Assembly: GCA_036897485.1 (NCBI GenBank)
Contig: JAYMTF010001036.1
Span: 1-26,982, forward strand
Length of the DNA: 26,982 bases
DNA from: Pelargonium nanum
Taxonomy: Eukaryota; Streptophyta; Magnoliopsida; Geraniales; Geraniaceae
Direction of reading: 5' to 3'
Shown: piece after piece, positions 12,684 to 23,858 of the stretch
Numbering within the stretch: position 1 is the first letter of the stretch
Layout of the letters: every line of letters begins with the position of its first letter
The notes under the pieces: model-generated
What the model was told of the DNA's origin: nothing
What the model saw: only the letters and a program-made list of their open reading frames with translations
Database searches by the model: none
Position numbers and translations under genes: made by a program

Positions 12684-13668
12684 TCAATTAGGCACTGGCA
12701 GAGGTGAGACTTTTTGTTTGTTTTCATATTCTTGGGAGGAATTCAAATCCTTGAGGAGCTCAAGTGCTCTTCACATCTTTCCTGTGATGCCTTCCAAATG
12801 GGGAAAGTTTTCGGATTCCATATCAATGGAGTCTTTTTCTAAAAACCGAAAACAAAGTAAGTTTTTCAGTGTTGTGTTGTATTCTATGTGAGGACTTGTG
12901 CTATTCCTTAATTTAATTGTTGTAAAGACATTTGGATTGCTACTTTCAATGCCAATTTTATTAGTTTCTTTCTTTATTTGTTCTGCGTTTGGATGTTGAT
13001 GATACGCGAAAATTCATATTTAACTTCGCCAATTGGAGGTCGACACGAGTGGTTGAAAGTCTCCAGACAGTAATATACCATAATGGTTCAAGACCTAGGT
13101 CAATCAGAGCAAGACAACGCTCACTACGTTGAGGGGTCAGTATGCGAAAATAATGGTTCAAACGGGATCTAAATCTGATCCCAAATAGATCCAAAGATAC
13201 TTATAATAGTGAAAAAGACGAGTAGACTTTAAAGAGAATTCAAAACGCTATGATCCAACATTTACGAGTTTAGCAAGGTAGTTGGGAGTTGAGCAACTTC
13301 CTTATCATTTCTTCTACTTAAATGTCTCTAAAGTGCAAAGCACTCACACTTCTATTTGTGTCCGTTGTGAAATTCAAATTCGGCAGCCGTAGATTGCCTG
13401 GCCCACACGTATTACATGGCAGCTTCTGATTTGCTCGTCATTTGTCACTGACAACGCTCTGTTACTTTAGCATCACTCTATACGAATACAACGGTGGTCT
13501 CCGTAGAAAATACGTATACCATCCCAATTTTTTAAATAAAATAATTTAATAATCTATCTCTATCTGGAAATCATTAAAAAATAAAAACCCTAATTCGCAC
13601 GGTCTTCAACTTTCTCTCTCTAGAAAAATTCGAGACTTTAGCAGAGCCCAAGCGCACCACCTTCTCTG
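12684..13668. other. CDPK 3' UTR followed by the NUP1-like promoter and leader
   Basis: The first ~270 bp are T-rich and fit a 3' UTR. After about 12960 the DNA has no gene. A short duplicate ATAATGGTTCAA occurs at about 13080 and 13152. Immediately before the nucleoporin ATG is a pyrimidine-rich leader (TTTCTCTCTCTAG near 13610), preceded by an AT-rich segment with TTTAAATAAAATAATTTAAT near 13532 that may include the core promoter. Confidence 0.4.
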
Positions 13669-16600
13669 ATGGAGACGGCGCGTGAGGAACGGCCATACGA
13701 CGCCGGTTTAGGAACCGGCGGGAAGTTCCGGAAGCGACCTTTCCGGAGGTCTCAGGCGGCGACGCCGTACGATCGTCCGCCCGCCGCGCCGAGGAACCCT
13801 ACCGCAGATTCCGGTGGCTGGCTCTCCAAGGTCGTCGATCCCGCTCACCGTCTCATTACTGCCGGAGCACACCGCCTCTTCTCCTCCGTCTTCCGCAAGC
13901 GCCTCTCGCTCCCTCTGCGGTCTCCGCCACCAGGTTCGTCTCCTGCTCCTGTTGCTCAGTTCATTTCTAGTGTGCATGGTGGAAATGTTGAGGGAAGTGT
14001 TTAGTTTTTGGGGGTAAAAAGGCTTCCTTTGATTGTGGAAATGTTTTTTTTTTTTTTTTGAATTTGAGAATTTAAGTTCATTTTTTGTTGGTGTTCTGAG
14101 TTCGTTTCTTTTTCTCCCGGAATAATGCTAGTTTATATTGAGCCTCACCGTGAATGTGAATGGATTTCTTCAACCAGGGTCTTTGTTGAGAATTAGGGTT
14201 TTTGTGTTAGGTGTGGTTATGACAGTGACCATGAATTGAGCTCTGTTATTTATTGGATTTTAATTTATGGGATATTTAAAGGTTGCTACATTATTAAGGT
14301 TTTCAAATTTTGTCATTTATTATTTATGGAAGGCCTTATGGAAGTGAAATTTCTCTGATTTACTTATTGCATGCTTGCTGTAAATATTATGTTTGCTCTA
14401 ATACACACAATTCTTTGGCAGCCTGTGAGTTCATGAAACTTATATATCAATGTTCTCCTATTATTTAATTGAGTTTGTACTTTTTTTTAATTGTATACTG
14501 TAGTGTCTTTGGGAAATATCTATTTCAAGGTAGAGAGCAAGGAGTCTCATTCACTGTATTATATAAAATTTTAGTTTATGACGAGTCACATCCTGTTAAT
14601 TTTTTTATTATAAATATTTTGAACAGAGGCTATCCAGGAGCCAAGGGATGAACAACAAGAAGCAGTTTCTTCTGTAAGTTTTGAGAGATCACTACTGTAA
14701 TACTTTGACTGAGGGTAATCTTACATGTATTTATATTTTTATTGGTTGATTTGATATATCTTTTTGTCAAATTTTCCAAATAGGATTCTTCTGGAGCCCA
14801 CAAATTTCATAACAATGGCAATAACAATCCACGTAGTGGTTCTGACAGAGGTGGGTTAAGTGAACTGGAGCAAATTTTAAAGCAAAAGACATTTTCCAGG
14901 CAAGTCTATGCTTAAATAACTATAATATATGGTTTATGTGTATCTTGTGAATGTCCGTTGTTCAATGGTCTGCACTTAACATTTATCAGTATCAAGAAGA
15001 AATCAAGAAAATAGTGTTGAACTGTAGCCTGGTGCCTCATTGCTTACAATGTGATATGAACTACGTTTCAGTGACTACTGTAATGAAGTTAATTTCTGAG
15101 GATAGTTTGAAGTTTGAATTCAATTCTAAATCTAGAAAAATTTGGATAAGGAGGGGTAGCTGTCCAGCTAGTCCATCGTTCAGCGGTCTGTGCATTACAT
15201 TTGTAGTGTCAAGAAAGAAATTCTGTTGAATAGTAACCTGATGGCTCATTGTTTACTATGTGACATGAACTACTTTTTGGTGACTGCTATAATGAAGTTA
15301 ATTTCCAAGGAATATTTGAAGTTTCTAATTTTCTATTCAATTTTAAATCTAGAGTAAGCTGGAAAAGGAGGGATAGCTGTCTACTAGTCCATATTTCAAT
15401 GGCGTGCGAAGAAGAAAATGATGTTGAATAATAACCTAATACCTCATTGTTTACTTTATCATGTAACATGGACTGTTTTTTGCTGATTGCTATAGTAAAG
15501 TTAATTTACAAGGAGATTTTAAAGTTTGCATTCAATTCTACAAGTAAAAAAAGTTGGAGAAGAGGGATAGCTGCCCACTAGGATGAATTGGCAGTGGCAC
15601 CCTTCTGCCAGTTATGTATCATCTTTGTCCAATGTGCCTAGTAGTATTTGAAATATAAACTCCAGGTAAAAAATTGTTTTGTGCTCTCTTCTGTTAATGT
15701 GTTATTCATAATTTCTCGTGGTAATTGTCTAATTGAATCATTGGTTGGCTTTGGAGGTTGGTCTCATCAGTTCAGTTACCTGTTTCTCAAGTCGAGCTTA
15801 CGAAGTGGCAAATTTAATTATTACCCTGCGTATTCCGTTTAATTATGTCCTTATCATGTTATCATCCTTCTATAATCCACGTTCATTCATAACAGGCATA
15901 CTAAGTCCTTGTTATTATACTGAATACTCTTAAATGACATTTACTTGGCAGATCTGAAGTTGATCGGTTGACAACCCTATTGCGTTCAAGGTCTGATGAA
16001 ATGCCTGTGGAGGATGAAGAGAAAATATCTGATTTGAGTCCTTCAAAAGATTTGGCATTTCATGACAGGAAGGAGTGCTTACAAACCCTACTGCGAGAAA
16101 ATGGGATTGAGAGCCACCTCACGCCAACCCCTGTTAACAGTGCTACCGTAAGAATCGACTGATACCTTTTACTGTGGTTTTTGTACTTATCTGTTGTCAT
16201 GAACGGTACTCGTGTTGTTGATGAGAAAATTGTGATGTATTGCACTTTATGCTCATTTGATGGCTAAAATGGCTTCAGGTCCTCGATGAGGATGTTTCAT
16301 CACCATCAGAGCTTGCAAAAGCTTACATGGGTAGTAGGCCTTCAAAAGTATCCCCATCGATGCTAGGTTTGTACAGTGAAGCACCTGGGGGAGATTTAAC
16401 TGTGATTAGCAACTCTCCTTTCCCTCCAAAGTCTCCTATCATGTCATTGGTACCAAGGGCTTCTGTCCATACTGCTATACCTGCAAACAATATTATGACT
16501 CCAAGATCTCGAGGCAGATCTGCCATATACAATATGGCTCGAACTCCTTATTCCCGAGTTCACCAAATTGCTACAATCAAGGTTTTACTATGACTTAATT

Positions 16601-19600
16601 TATTTGAATAATTGAATTTGCACTTGTATATGGCTCATGTTTTCTTATATTGTTTTACTCATTTCAGGGTTCTGGGCCCAGAAGTGATGCTTATGGGGGG
16701 ACGTCAGCATCAGCATCATCTCAGTATGAATGGGAGCTAAATAGGCCTTTTGGATCTCAACAAGGGGTAAACTTAAATTATGATCATGCTTCTTTGAAGC
16801 TTAAATTCAAATTCATATGAATTGGTTTGTTTCATTTATTTGCAGGCTTTAAAACGTCGGAGTTCGGTCCTGGACAATGACATGAGATCTGTTGGACCAA
16901 TACGTAGAATTCGTCAAAAACCTAATCTTGTGTCTCAAAAAGGTTTAAGCTCACCTGTTTCTGCACCACAACCTTCATCCTCTATAAAAATACTTACAGA
17001 CAATGGAGATGGGAACATGCTTGGAACAAGTTGTACTCCTGTTCCTTCCAAGTCCAAGGAAATGGCTTCAAAAATATTTCAACATCTTGAAAAGTTGACA
17101 ACACCAAACGAGAAGTCTCCAACAAAATTGTCTCCATCCATGCTACATGGTAAGGCTCTAAGAAGTTTGGAAAATCCAAATTCGCCGGAAGTTTTTGAGT
17201 ATACACATGATGACAAGTCTTGTGGCCCAGTTAACTCTTCTCTACATGATGCCCAAAAGTCTACTTCTGAAAAAAAAGTTCTTATAGAGGCAAACGGCCC
17301 AACAGAATTTCTCTCTCTTTGTGATGCCTCTGCTGAGAGTGGTGCAAATACTATGGTGTCAATCAAGGATACAATGTCAAGTGTTAACATTGGTAATACT
17401 TCCCTGACAAATACAGACGCCCATCCTCCACTAAAGAAATGGGCTTTCCAGATGAGTGCACACGAGGTATGTGATGTCTTATTTATTTTATTTTTTTCAA
17501 TGGTTGAGCAAGATGAGTTTCATTCTTTCTGGTCTATTCTGTATGGTGGGATTAGGTCCTTGTGCAAATTTGGTCGAAGTAAAATTGTCTATTGTTGCTA
17601 TTGGTAATGAGCTATAAGTGCATTGCAAGTTTGTCATCCCATAACTGCTGGGACTAGATAAAACAGTTTGTGTGATGTTGTCATGAAAATATTTATCTTT
17701 TGTGATTTTTGTATCACCTCCTGATGTCTTTTTGATGATTCTCAACGTCATCATGGTTTATCTTTCTCCAGGATTTTCTGGATCTGGATGATGATATCTT
17801 TTCTAATGTGGTTGCATCTACCCCATCAGCTGAAGCTGGAGAAAAGTTGGATAGTTCTGTATCAGTAAGCAAGATTATTGCTCCTGAAGCCTTAGTGGAA
17901 AAGCCTTCATTACTATCTACCAATTTTGTATTGAACCAAAAAAATCATTTGGGTGCTTCTGATGGATCTGTGGTAGCTGAGAGAAACACAGGTTTTGGTT
18001 TAGCAATGGCCTCATCTAGTGCAACTGTCCGACCAGTTGTGGAAGCCTCTCAAACTTCATTTGTATCTGATAACGCTGATTTGTCAAAGGATGCTCCTCA
18101 TCCCATATTTAGCTTTGGGAATAAAGTTACTCCACCAAAGGAACCTATTGCAGCTTCTCCCTCGTTTGGTATAGCCTCTAAAAGTGATGGTATGGTGCCA
18201 CAGCCAATATTTTCTTCCTCAGCTGCTCTTTCCGGTTCTTCAGTCTTTAAGTTTGGAAGTAGCTCAGGTCCTAAATCAGAAAGCTTAAGCAGGTCAGTAT
18301 GCTTTTTTTACTTTTCTCCTGAAAAAGATTTTCTTGCTCTTCTCTGAACATTTAAAAATTGTTTAATGATCTCGCATGATTTAGGTGGTTTCTGATGTCA
18401 CCCTTATATCATAACAAAATGAAATGATTTTGGTTAAGAATTTAGAAGGATTAGAGAAAAACTGGTCAGCAAGTCATATCTAGAGGAGAAGAATGTACAG
18501 CCAGAAGAGTTTATGTTAAGAACCGAAGTTATTGGACTGGATTTTGATCTCAAAATATGATGGATTGCTTTTGATCCATGCTCATTTCTGAGATTTGCAT
18601 AACCATACCAAAATGCTTTCAAAATTGAGACTATGTCCTACTACGGTGCTACCCTTCTGAAAATTAAATGTTCCAGTAGAAGATATAAAGGTAATGAATT
18701 GAAGATATTATTTAGAAATTGAGGGCAATGGAATAAATTGTCTAGATTCTGTTGAAGTAAGACTAACTGAATTAGTAACCATTTTTTTTATAGCAATTAT
18801 GACTTTCAGCCTCCCTATTTAGGTTGTGAGGATGATATGCTTTTGAACTTCTGTGCTAGATATGAAGCACATATTTGGTTATGATTCTTGGATCTGATCT
18901 GACATTTGGGCTGCTGAATAGTTTGACTGATTGATTCACTACAGTTATGTTAGGTTAAAGGCAAGTGAGGATAACTGATTCCTCCACTAGATCAGAAGAA
19001 TATATTATGTATCGTAAACTACAATTTGAAGGAGCTATACCTTCTTTCTTTGAGCAGAAACATGCATACGTACTTTTCTTTTTTATACTTTGTATCATCA
19101 TCTTTATGCATGCTATCTTTAAAATTGAATTGTGAATCTAGAGTTTTGATTTGTTTCCTCTGCCTCATTTGTAGTTTTGCAACTGATTCTGCTGCTACAA
19201 CTGATTCTGTAATTAAAGTGCCCGAATCAGCTGAAATTCATATTGAGAATAGTAAACAATCTGGACTACAATCTGAAGTCATTTCTAAGACACCTGAAAC
19301 TAGACAGTTTTCTGCTATACCAAAATCCACGCCAAAGGAAGGGATATTCGCTTTTGGTGCTTCCAGTGGTTCAATTTTAAATAATGGCTTTCATTCATCT
19401 AGCCCTAATCCGCTCCTGTCCTCTGTTCCACCTCTTCTTTCTGGTAATACTACCAGTCAAAGTTCATGCAATGGTGCTGCCCTCTCTGCATCCACCACCA
19501 CGTCAACCACTATCACTACTAGCAGCAGTCTGCCTATTATAGCTCCGGTTTCTTCACTGTCGGCTGCACCTGTTTTCAAGTTTGGGTCTTCAGCAGTTCC

Positions 19601-20849
19601 GTCGAGTTCTGCTTTACATGCATCAGGAGCTTCTGGATTACAAACAGGGGAAGCAAAGGTCCAGCAGGACACAAGCTTTGGTAATTCCAGCAGTACTGTT
19701 TTTGGTGGAACGTCTTTGGTGGCTGTAAGTGCAGGAAGTAGCATTTTTGGATTCAGTGCTGCAGCTACTTCTACTGCTAATTCTCTATCTCAGGGTTCTA
19801 CTCCCTTTAGTGCTAGCAGTGGATCTTTTCCTGCTGGGTCTGACGTCACAACTGTTACTCAGAGCAAGCCAATTCAATTTGGTAAATCCGAATCAACTTC
19901 ATTATTTGGATCTTCTAGTAGTTCATCCTTCTCTTCCAGCAGTTCTCACATTGGGTCCTCTGCTCCTGCTGCTACACTTTTCAGTTCTGGCTCTGGCTTT
20001 GGAGTGAGTGCATCTGGTTCATCTTCAAATGGCAACACAGTTAGCTCAAGCAGTGGTTCAGCTTCTGGTTTGTTTGGTTCCAGTCTGCAACATACCAAAT
20101 CTCCCATATTTGGTTCGTCATTTAACTCTACATCTTCCTCAACTGGATTTTCCTTTGGAGCACCTGCAGCTTCAGTTACCACCAGCAGTACCTCTATGTC
20201 ATTTGGATCTGCTACGACTTCTGTAGCGCCCACTAGCAGTGTACCCATGCCATTTGGATCAACCCTGACTTCCAGTGCTGCTACTAGTGCGCCTTTGCTA
20301 TTTGGGTCATCCACGAGTTCTGGTGCTGTTACCAACAGTTCACCTGTGCCTTTTGGATCAACTTCTGCTGCCTCGTCAGGTTCTCTTTTCTCATTTACAG
20401 CACCTGGATCTGGATCATCAAATGGTGTATCTGGTTTCTCCTTCACTTCAGGTTCACCTACAACTTCTTCACAGCCTGTATTTGGTAACCCTAATCCCGT
20501 CTTTGGAACTGGTCCAGTTTCTGCCAGCAATGGTCAAATAAACATGGAGGATAGCATGGCTGAGGACACTGTTCAGGCATCCACAAGCACAATTCCTACA
20601 TTTTTTCAGCAACCATTCTCACCTGCCCCATCTAGTTTCGTGTTTGGTGGTTCTACAGCCCCATCAGGTGCTAATCCCTTCCAGTTTGGAGGCCAACAGA
20701 ATGTAGCAACCCAACAAACATCGTCTCCATTCCAGGCTTCTGGTAGTCTTGATTTTAACGCCTCGGGGAATTTCTCGTTGGGTACTGGTGGCGGTGATAA
20801 GTCCAATAGAAGGATAGTGAAGGTTAAAGGCAAGCATCGGAGAAAGTAA
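13669..20849 (+). CDS. NUP1: FG-repeat nucleoporin NUP1/NUP136-like (nuclear basket)
   Basis: Nine coding exons: 13669-13933, 14627-14673, 14784-14899, 15952-16147, 16279-16581, 16668-16766, 16846-17466, 17772-18292, 19175-20849 (3843 nt, 1280 aa). Phases join exactly. The Arabidopsis protein is of similar size. Conserved N-terminal blocks are GGKFRKRPFRR, then GWLSKVVDPAHRLI, a likely amphipathic membrane-anchoring segment. Further landmarks are LEQILKQKTFSRSEVDRLT, SPSELAKAYMGSRPS and SPSMLGL, PRSRGRSAIYNMARTPYSR, LKRRSSVLDND..GP.RRIRQK, MASKIFQHLEKL, and FQMSAHEDFLDLDDD. From about residue 700 it is Ser/Thr-rich and studded with FG motifs (FSFGN, FKFGSS, FGS, FGFS), ending in GGGDKSNRRIVKVKGKHRRK, a basic tail. 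The FG region binds transport receptors; the plant protein sits at the nuclear basket and acts in mRNA export and nuclear shape. Intron 3 has a GC donor. Long in-frame ORFs on both strands over 19450-20530 are compositional shadows of the FG region. Confidence 0.95.
14900..15951 (+). other. GC-AG intron of the NUP1-like gene
   Basis: The exon 3/intron boundary reads TTTTCCAG|GCAAGT and the acceptor reads TTGGCAG|ATCTGAAG. Only the GC donor at 14900-14901 keeps phase and restores the conserved TFSRSEVDRLT junction, and no GT in the vicinity does so. CAG|GCAAGT is the typical strong context of U2-type GC-AG introns. The intron is about 1052 bp, the longest in the gene, and carries a tandem repeat. 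Confidence 0.85.
14954..15585 (+). repeat. Three diverged tandem copies of a ~217-bp unit
   Basis: Unit 1 is 14954-15171, unit 2 15172-15387, and unit 3 15388 to about 15585. Landmarks recurring in order are TCC(G/A)T.GTTCA.(T/C)GGTCTG (decayed in unit 3), TTGAA(C/T)..TA.CCT, GC/CCTCATTG(C/T)TTAC, GTGACTACTGTAATGAAGTT-type, AGTTTGAA...TTCAATT, and GGG(G/A)TAGCTGTCC. Units 1 and 2 are full length; unit 3 is shorter and more diverged. The array is wholly intronic. Confidence 0.78.
18293..19174 (+). other. Last intron of the NUP1-like gene
   Basis: An 882-bp GT-AG intron (AGCAG|GTCAGT ... CATTTGTAG|TTTTGC), phase 2. The last ~150 bp happen to remain open in the exon 9 frame, so a gene finder could wrongly start a separate protein at 19026. 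The upstream exon 8 phase and the FG composition on both sides show it is one gene. Confidence 0.75.
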
Positions 20850-21947
20850 ATATGTCAACTGAATCAGGTAATATAGTTCTCATAGGAAGTCTTGTTTATT
20901 CCCAAACTGATGGGCGAATTGGCAAGATCACCTGGATTATGCTGTCGACGAAGTTAAATCATCTGTTACTCCAGGAATTTTGGGCAAATTCCTATGGTTG
21001 AAGTGTGCATATGTAGTGTCACAGTTTTGGATATGTCTGGGTAGTGAATTTTAAAGCATTATACAGGACTAGGATTATCACTTCATAGGGTCTTGATGTC
21101 GGGCAATTGTGCTATTGATCGTGTTCTATGTAATGTGTTATTTGTAACATACAAAGCATTGTTACTGAGTTTGTTTACGATCTGTTTAGTATTTTCCATC
21201 AGGCGATTGGCAGAACATACTCGAGATTTTGGTTTGTAATAAATCATGTTTAATTTTCATTCCAACGGTTCGTTTTCTTTTGCACTTGAGTGTTTTATTG
21301 TCCAATTTTGTTTCAATCTAACTGTGTGTATTAGATTTTTTTACTGTGTGCCTGTGTATTATTGATTTATGTTGATTGAAAGTACTTGTGAAGTGGAATG
21401 AAAAGTAAAGGAAATTAAAATAAGAAAAGACACAAACATGAAAAATAAAGCAAGGCAAATTAAAGCAGAAAAAGGATGTGGTTTGTGGGTATGTGGAGGA
21501 GATTATTTTTAGCTTAGATGTAAAATTGTTGGTATGAAATAAGCAACAAAAGTAAGTCAAGTCTATGTCTTCCACCAAACTAAAGTTGTGGCTACTTTAT
21601 CTTCAACTCCCACAAATATCCAAATAGGTCCCCTTCATCAACATAATCAATAATTTACAACCTACAAAAAACTTTTAATTCTATTTTTCAAGATTTTAAT
21701 GTTAATAAACATGCATGAAATACACATAAATATACACCATACTTTTTTATTATTATCAGCAAGCTTAACAACCGATGCTCAAATCTAAAATTTTAAGATA
21801 AACAAGCACCTTAAGTCACTTGTTCCGTTAATGGTTGTTAAATTTACACCATACTGTGTGCACATATGCATTATCTTCTCATAATCCTGTCACTAAATTT
21901 CAGAATCCGGCGACTGAAACCTTCAACCATTGATATACGCTAGCTCT
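20850..21947. other. NUP1-like 3' UTR and intergenic region
   Basis: The first ~400 bp fit a 3' UTR, with a candidate polyadenylation signal AATAAA at 21238-21243. From about 21320 to 21947 the sequence is AT-rich, downstream of the minus-strand DMP stop, and would include that gene's 3' UTR. No gene or repeat was recognised. Confidence 0.4.
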
Positions 21948-22475
21948 TCATATTTTGTTGGGAGCTGCATTTGCGTAGCCAATCCCTCTCCGTTTCGTCG
22001 GGACGAAAGCAAACAAGCAACCCGCAAAAACCGAAGCTCCCAACGGCAAATACATCAAGAATGCTCCTCTCGCCTCCTCTTCCGCCTTCGGGAAGTAACA
22101 ATTGTTCACATCTCTGTCGCTAAAAGCAACCACCAAGAACACGAACAACGACACGAACGCATGAACAAAGTCCTCCCAGCATATCCTAAACCTCTTCATC
22201 ACCATATACTTCTCTTTCACTTGGTCCGAGCAAGTGCAAGTGAATATGCGAAGACCATTAGGCGTGGCAAGGCCATGATAGAGCTTCCCATCTTTCTCGT
22301 CCGTGACGCTGTCCGTGAAGGAGGAGACGAAGCAGATAAGGGAGCTCAGTCCGATGGCGGATGCGATGAAGTATTTGTTAGAGGTGCGACAATTTCCGTT
22401 GTTGGAGAAGGATGGTGTGAGAGCTTGGAAAGCAAGAACCGTGGTTGTTGGTAGAAGGTTTGCAAGATTTCCCAT
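21948..22475 (-). CDS. DUF679/DMP membrane protein (downstream copy)
   Basis: Single-exon, 175 aa from the ATG at 22475. The DUF679 pattern is clear: GNLANLLPTTTVLAFQAL at the start, the SFTDSV.D loop, YHGLATPNGL, the DFVHAFVSLFVFLVVAFSD segment and a C-terminal TKRRGIGY. Four hydrophobic segments lie at about 7-23, 36-53, 104-121 and 139-159, with both ends probably cytosolic. Plant DMP proteins sit in ER, tonoplast or plasma membrane and act in membrane remodelling, senescence and, for DMP8/9, gamete fusion; this one does not look like the DMP8/9 clade. The usual ~20-40 residue N-terminal extension is missing from the ORF. An open in-frame leader (DESSSDGTTPSGQKNPQTKI) runs upstream without an ATG and meets a TGA. 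It may use a shortened start or be a recent pseudogene. Confidence 0.82.
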   Translation of the reverse strand: MGNLANLLPTTTVLAFQALTPSFSNNGNCRTSNKYFIASAIGLSSLICFVSSFTDSVTDEKDGKLYHGLATPNGLRIFTCTCSDQVKEKYMVMKRFRICWEDFVHAFVSLFVFLVVAFSDRDVNNCYFPKAEEEARGAFLMYLPLGASVFAGCLFAFVPTKRRGIGYANAAPNKI

Positions 22476-22580
22476 GGTTGTCAAGATCTTGGTTTGTGGA
22501 TTTTTTTGTCCGGAAGGTGTCGTGCCGTCACTGCTACTTTCATCTGTTCATGGGATCCATACATCTTTTATTGATCAATT
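22476..22580 (-). other. Disrupted N-terminal coding remnant of the downstream DMP gene
   Basis: In frame with the DMP ORF, the minus strand upstream reads as a hydrophilic DMP-like leader (..DESSSDGTTPSGQKNPQTKI, then LTT) before meeting TGA. A nearby upstream ATG (GTATGGATCCCATGAAC, minus strand, about 22545-22563) is one nucleotide out of phase and hits that TGA after seven codons. A single-base indel would explain both observations. Confidence 0.5.
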
Positions 22581-22701
22581 AAGCACACATAATACTCTGA
22601 AACGGTCTTTGTCATATTAACATTGAACCAAAGTGGTTATTTTACGTTAAAATGAATTAGTTTAGCTCTCGTACTATCTCAAAGTGAATTGAAGTTGTCT
22701 A

Positions 22702-23466
22702 TTATGTCAGTTGACTGTTAAGTGTACTAATGTGACTTAAGTGTAACACTTGTTTTGAGACGGAGAGAAATGTAAGGCTACCTTCAAAACTCCTAGTTTT
22801 GTCAGCAAAGCCAATCCCTCGACGCGTGGTTGGCATGAGAGTGAACAAGAAGTTGGCGAATACCCAAGCCGCCAAGGGAAGGTTCATCATGATCTCCTTA
22901 TCGTTCTTGGACGAACCAGGAATGAAGCAGAACTGGACATGAGTGTCACTAAAAGCGATGGCCAAGAACACCAAGAGCGACACAGTGGCATGAACAAAGT
23001 CCGGAAAGCAGAGCCTGAATTTGGTCAAGTCCTGCTTGGGAATATTCAAGCCCCTCTCTTTCCATTTAAAAAGATAAAGACCCTTTCTTGTGGCGATGCC
23101 GTAGTGGATGTTAAGGTTGGTGTCGACGAAGCTGTCGGTGAAGGAAGAGAAGAAGCAGAAGATGGCGTTGAGTGCAATAGCAGAGGCCATGAGGTTGGTG
23201 TTGTTTAAGGTGGAGAGTGAAGGAGCGGTGGCTTGGAAGATGAGGACTGAGGCTGTGGGGAGGAGATTGGCAAGGTTGGCTATTGGGGTTGGTGGTGTGG
23301 GTGTGGGATTGGGATTGGGTTGGGTTGGTGTTGGGGTGGTTTGGATGAGTGTTATGTGTTGGGTGTTAATGGTGACTAGAGTGGCTGTGTTTGGGATGTT
23401 GATGACCATGGCTGAGCCGCCGTCAGCGGCGGTGCTTGAAATGGGTGACTCAGTATCGTTACTCAT
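22702..23466 (-). CDS. DUF679/DMP membrane protein (upstream copy) with C-terminal extension
   Basis: Single exon, 254 aa from the ATG at 23466. An N-terminal hydrophilic region of about 60 residues includes a Pro/Thr/Asn run (TPTPTQPNPNPTPTPPTP). The DUF679 core follows: ANLANLLPTASVLIFQA, FFSSFTDSFVD, HYGIATRKGLYLF, DFVHATVSLLVFLAIAFSD, LPLAAWVFANFLFTLMP, TRRGIGFAD. Four membrane segments fit the family. After the usual end of the domain the frame runs on for about 28 residues (FEGSLTFLSVSKQVLHLSHI...), which is unusual for the family and may reflect a lost stop codon. It is tandem with, and on the same strand as, the 175-aa copy. The core is similar but well diverged, so the duplication is not recent. 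Confidence 0.88.
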   Translation of the reverse strand: MSNDTESPISSTAADGGSAMVINIPNTATLVTINTQHITLIQTTPTPTQPNPNPTPTPPTPIANLANLLPTASVLIFQATAPSLSTLNNTNLMASAIALNAIFCFFSSFTDSFVDTNLNIHYGIATRKGLYLFKWKERGLNIPKQDLTKFRLCFPDFVHATVSLLVFLAIAFSDTHVQFCFIPGSSKNDKEIMMNLPLAAWVFANFLFTLMPTTRRGIGFADKTRSFEGSLTFLSVSKQVLHLSHISTLNSQLT

Positions 23467-23858
23467 TTATGAGAAACAACATTAATAAGAAAAGATATAT
23501 ATATATATATATTTCATCAATTAACACTCATATCCGTCTTAATAAATTTGTGGACACCAAGTGTTGTCTATTTCATTTGTCTTTTGGCTGAGAATTTCAA
23601 TCTCAATTTTATATAGGAAGGATCTGGATTATGAAGTTAATGGTTGGTACTTAAGAGTTCTTTCCAAATAGTAGCCCAGTTAGCACAAAAGTTCTCAAAT
23701 TGTGAAATCTTTTGACTCCAATATAATTGCTAATACTCCCTAAAGCCCAATCTTAATAATTGGGCCATGCAGCAAATCAGATCTAAACCCCACCTTTGTT
23801 CTATTTTTGAGATAGCCCAACAAAAATGAAATGCTTTTAGTTTTTTTAAATAATCTAA
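23467..23858 (-). promoter_or_regulatory. Upstream region of the longer DMP gene
   Basis: AT-rich upstream DNA with an (AT)n run at about 23495-23511 just before the gene. A 40-bp stretch at 23519-23558 (AATTAACACTCATATCCGTC, then AATAAATTTGTGGACACC) resembles the repeat unit at 5886-5944 inside the long-TIR MITE. The upstream promoter may therefore contain transposon-derived sequence. Confidence 0.4.

Noticed and set aside
19026-19174. Separate gene starting at the methionine at 19026
   Set aside because: This is the open tail of the last intron of the nucleoporin. Phase 2 of exon 8 fits the acceptor at 19174/19175 exactly.
19946-20530. 194-aa minus-strand ORF antisense to the nucleoporin
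   Set aside because: It is a compositional shadow of the Ser/Gly/Phe-rich FG region; the low-complexity Glu/Asp/Pro product has no family resemblance.
21930-22454. 174-aa plus-strand ORF
   Set aside because: It lies antisense to the DMP gene, whose DUF679 motifs and membrane segments are clear on the other strand.
22476-22484. DMP start at the TTG three codons upstream of the ATG
   Set aside because: TTG is not a credible plant nuclear start here; the ATG at 22475 is used instead.
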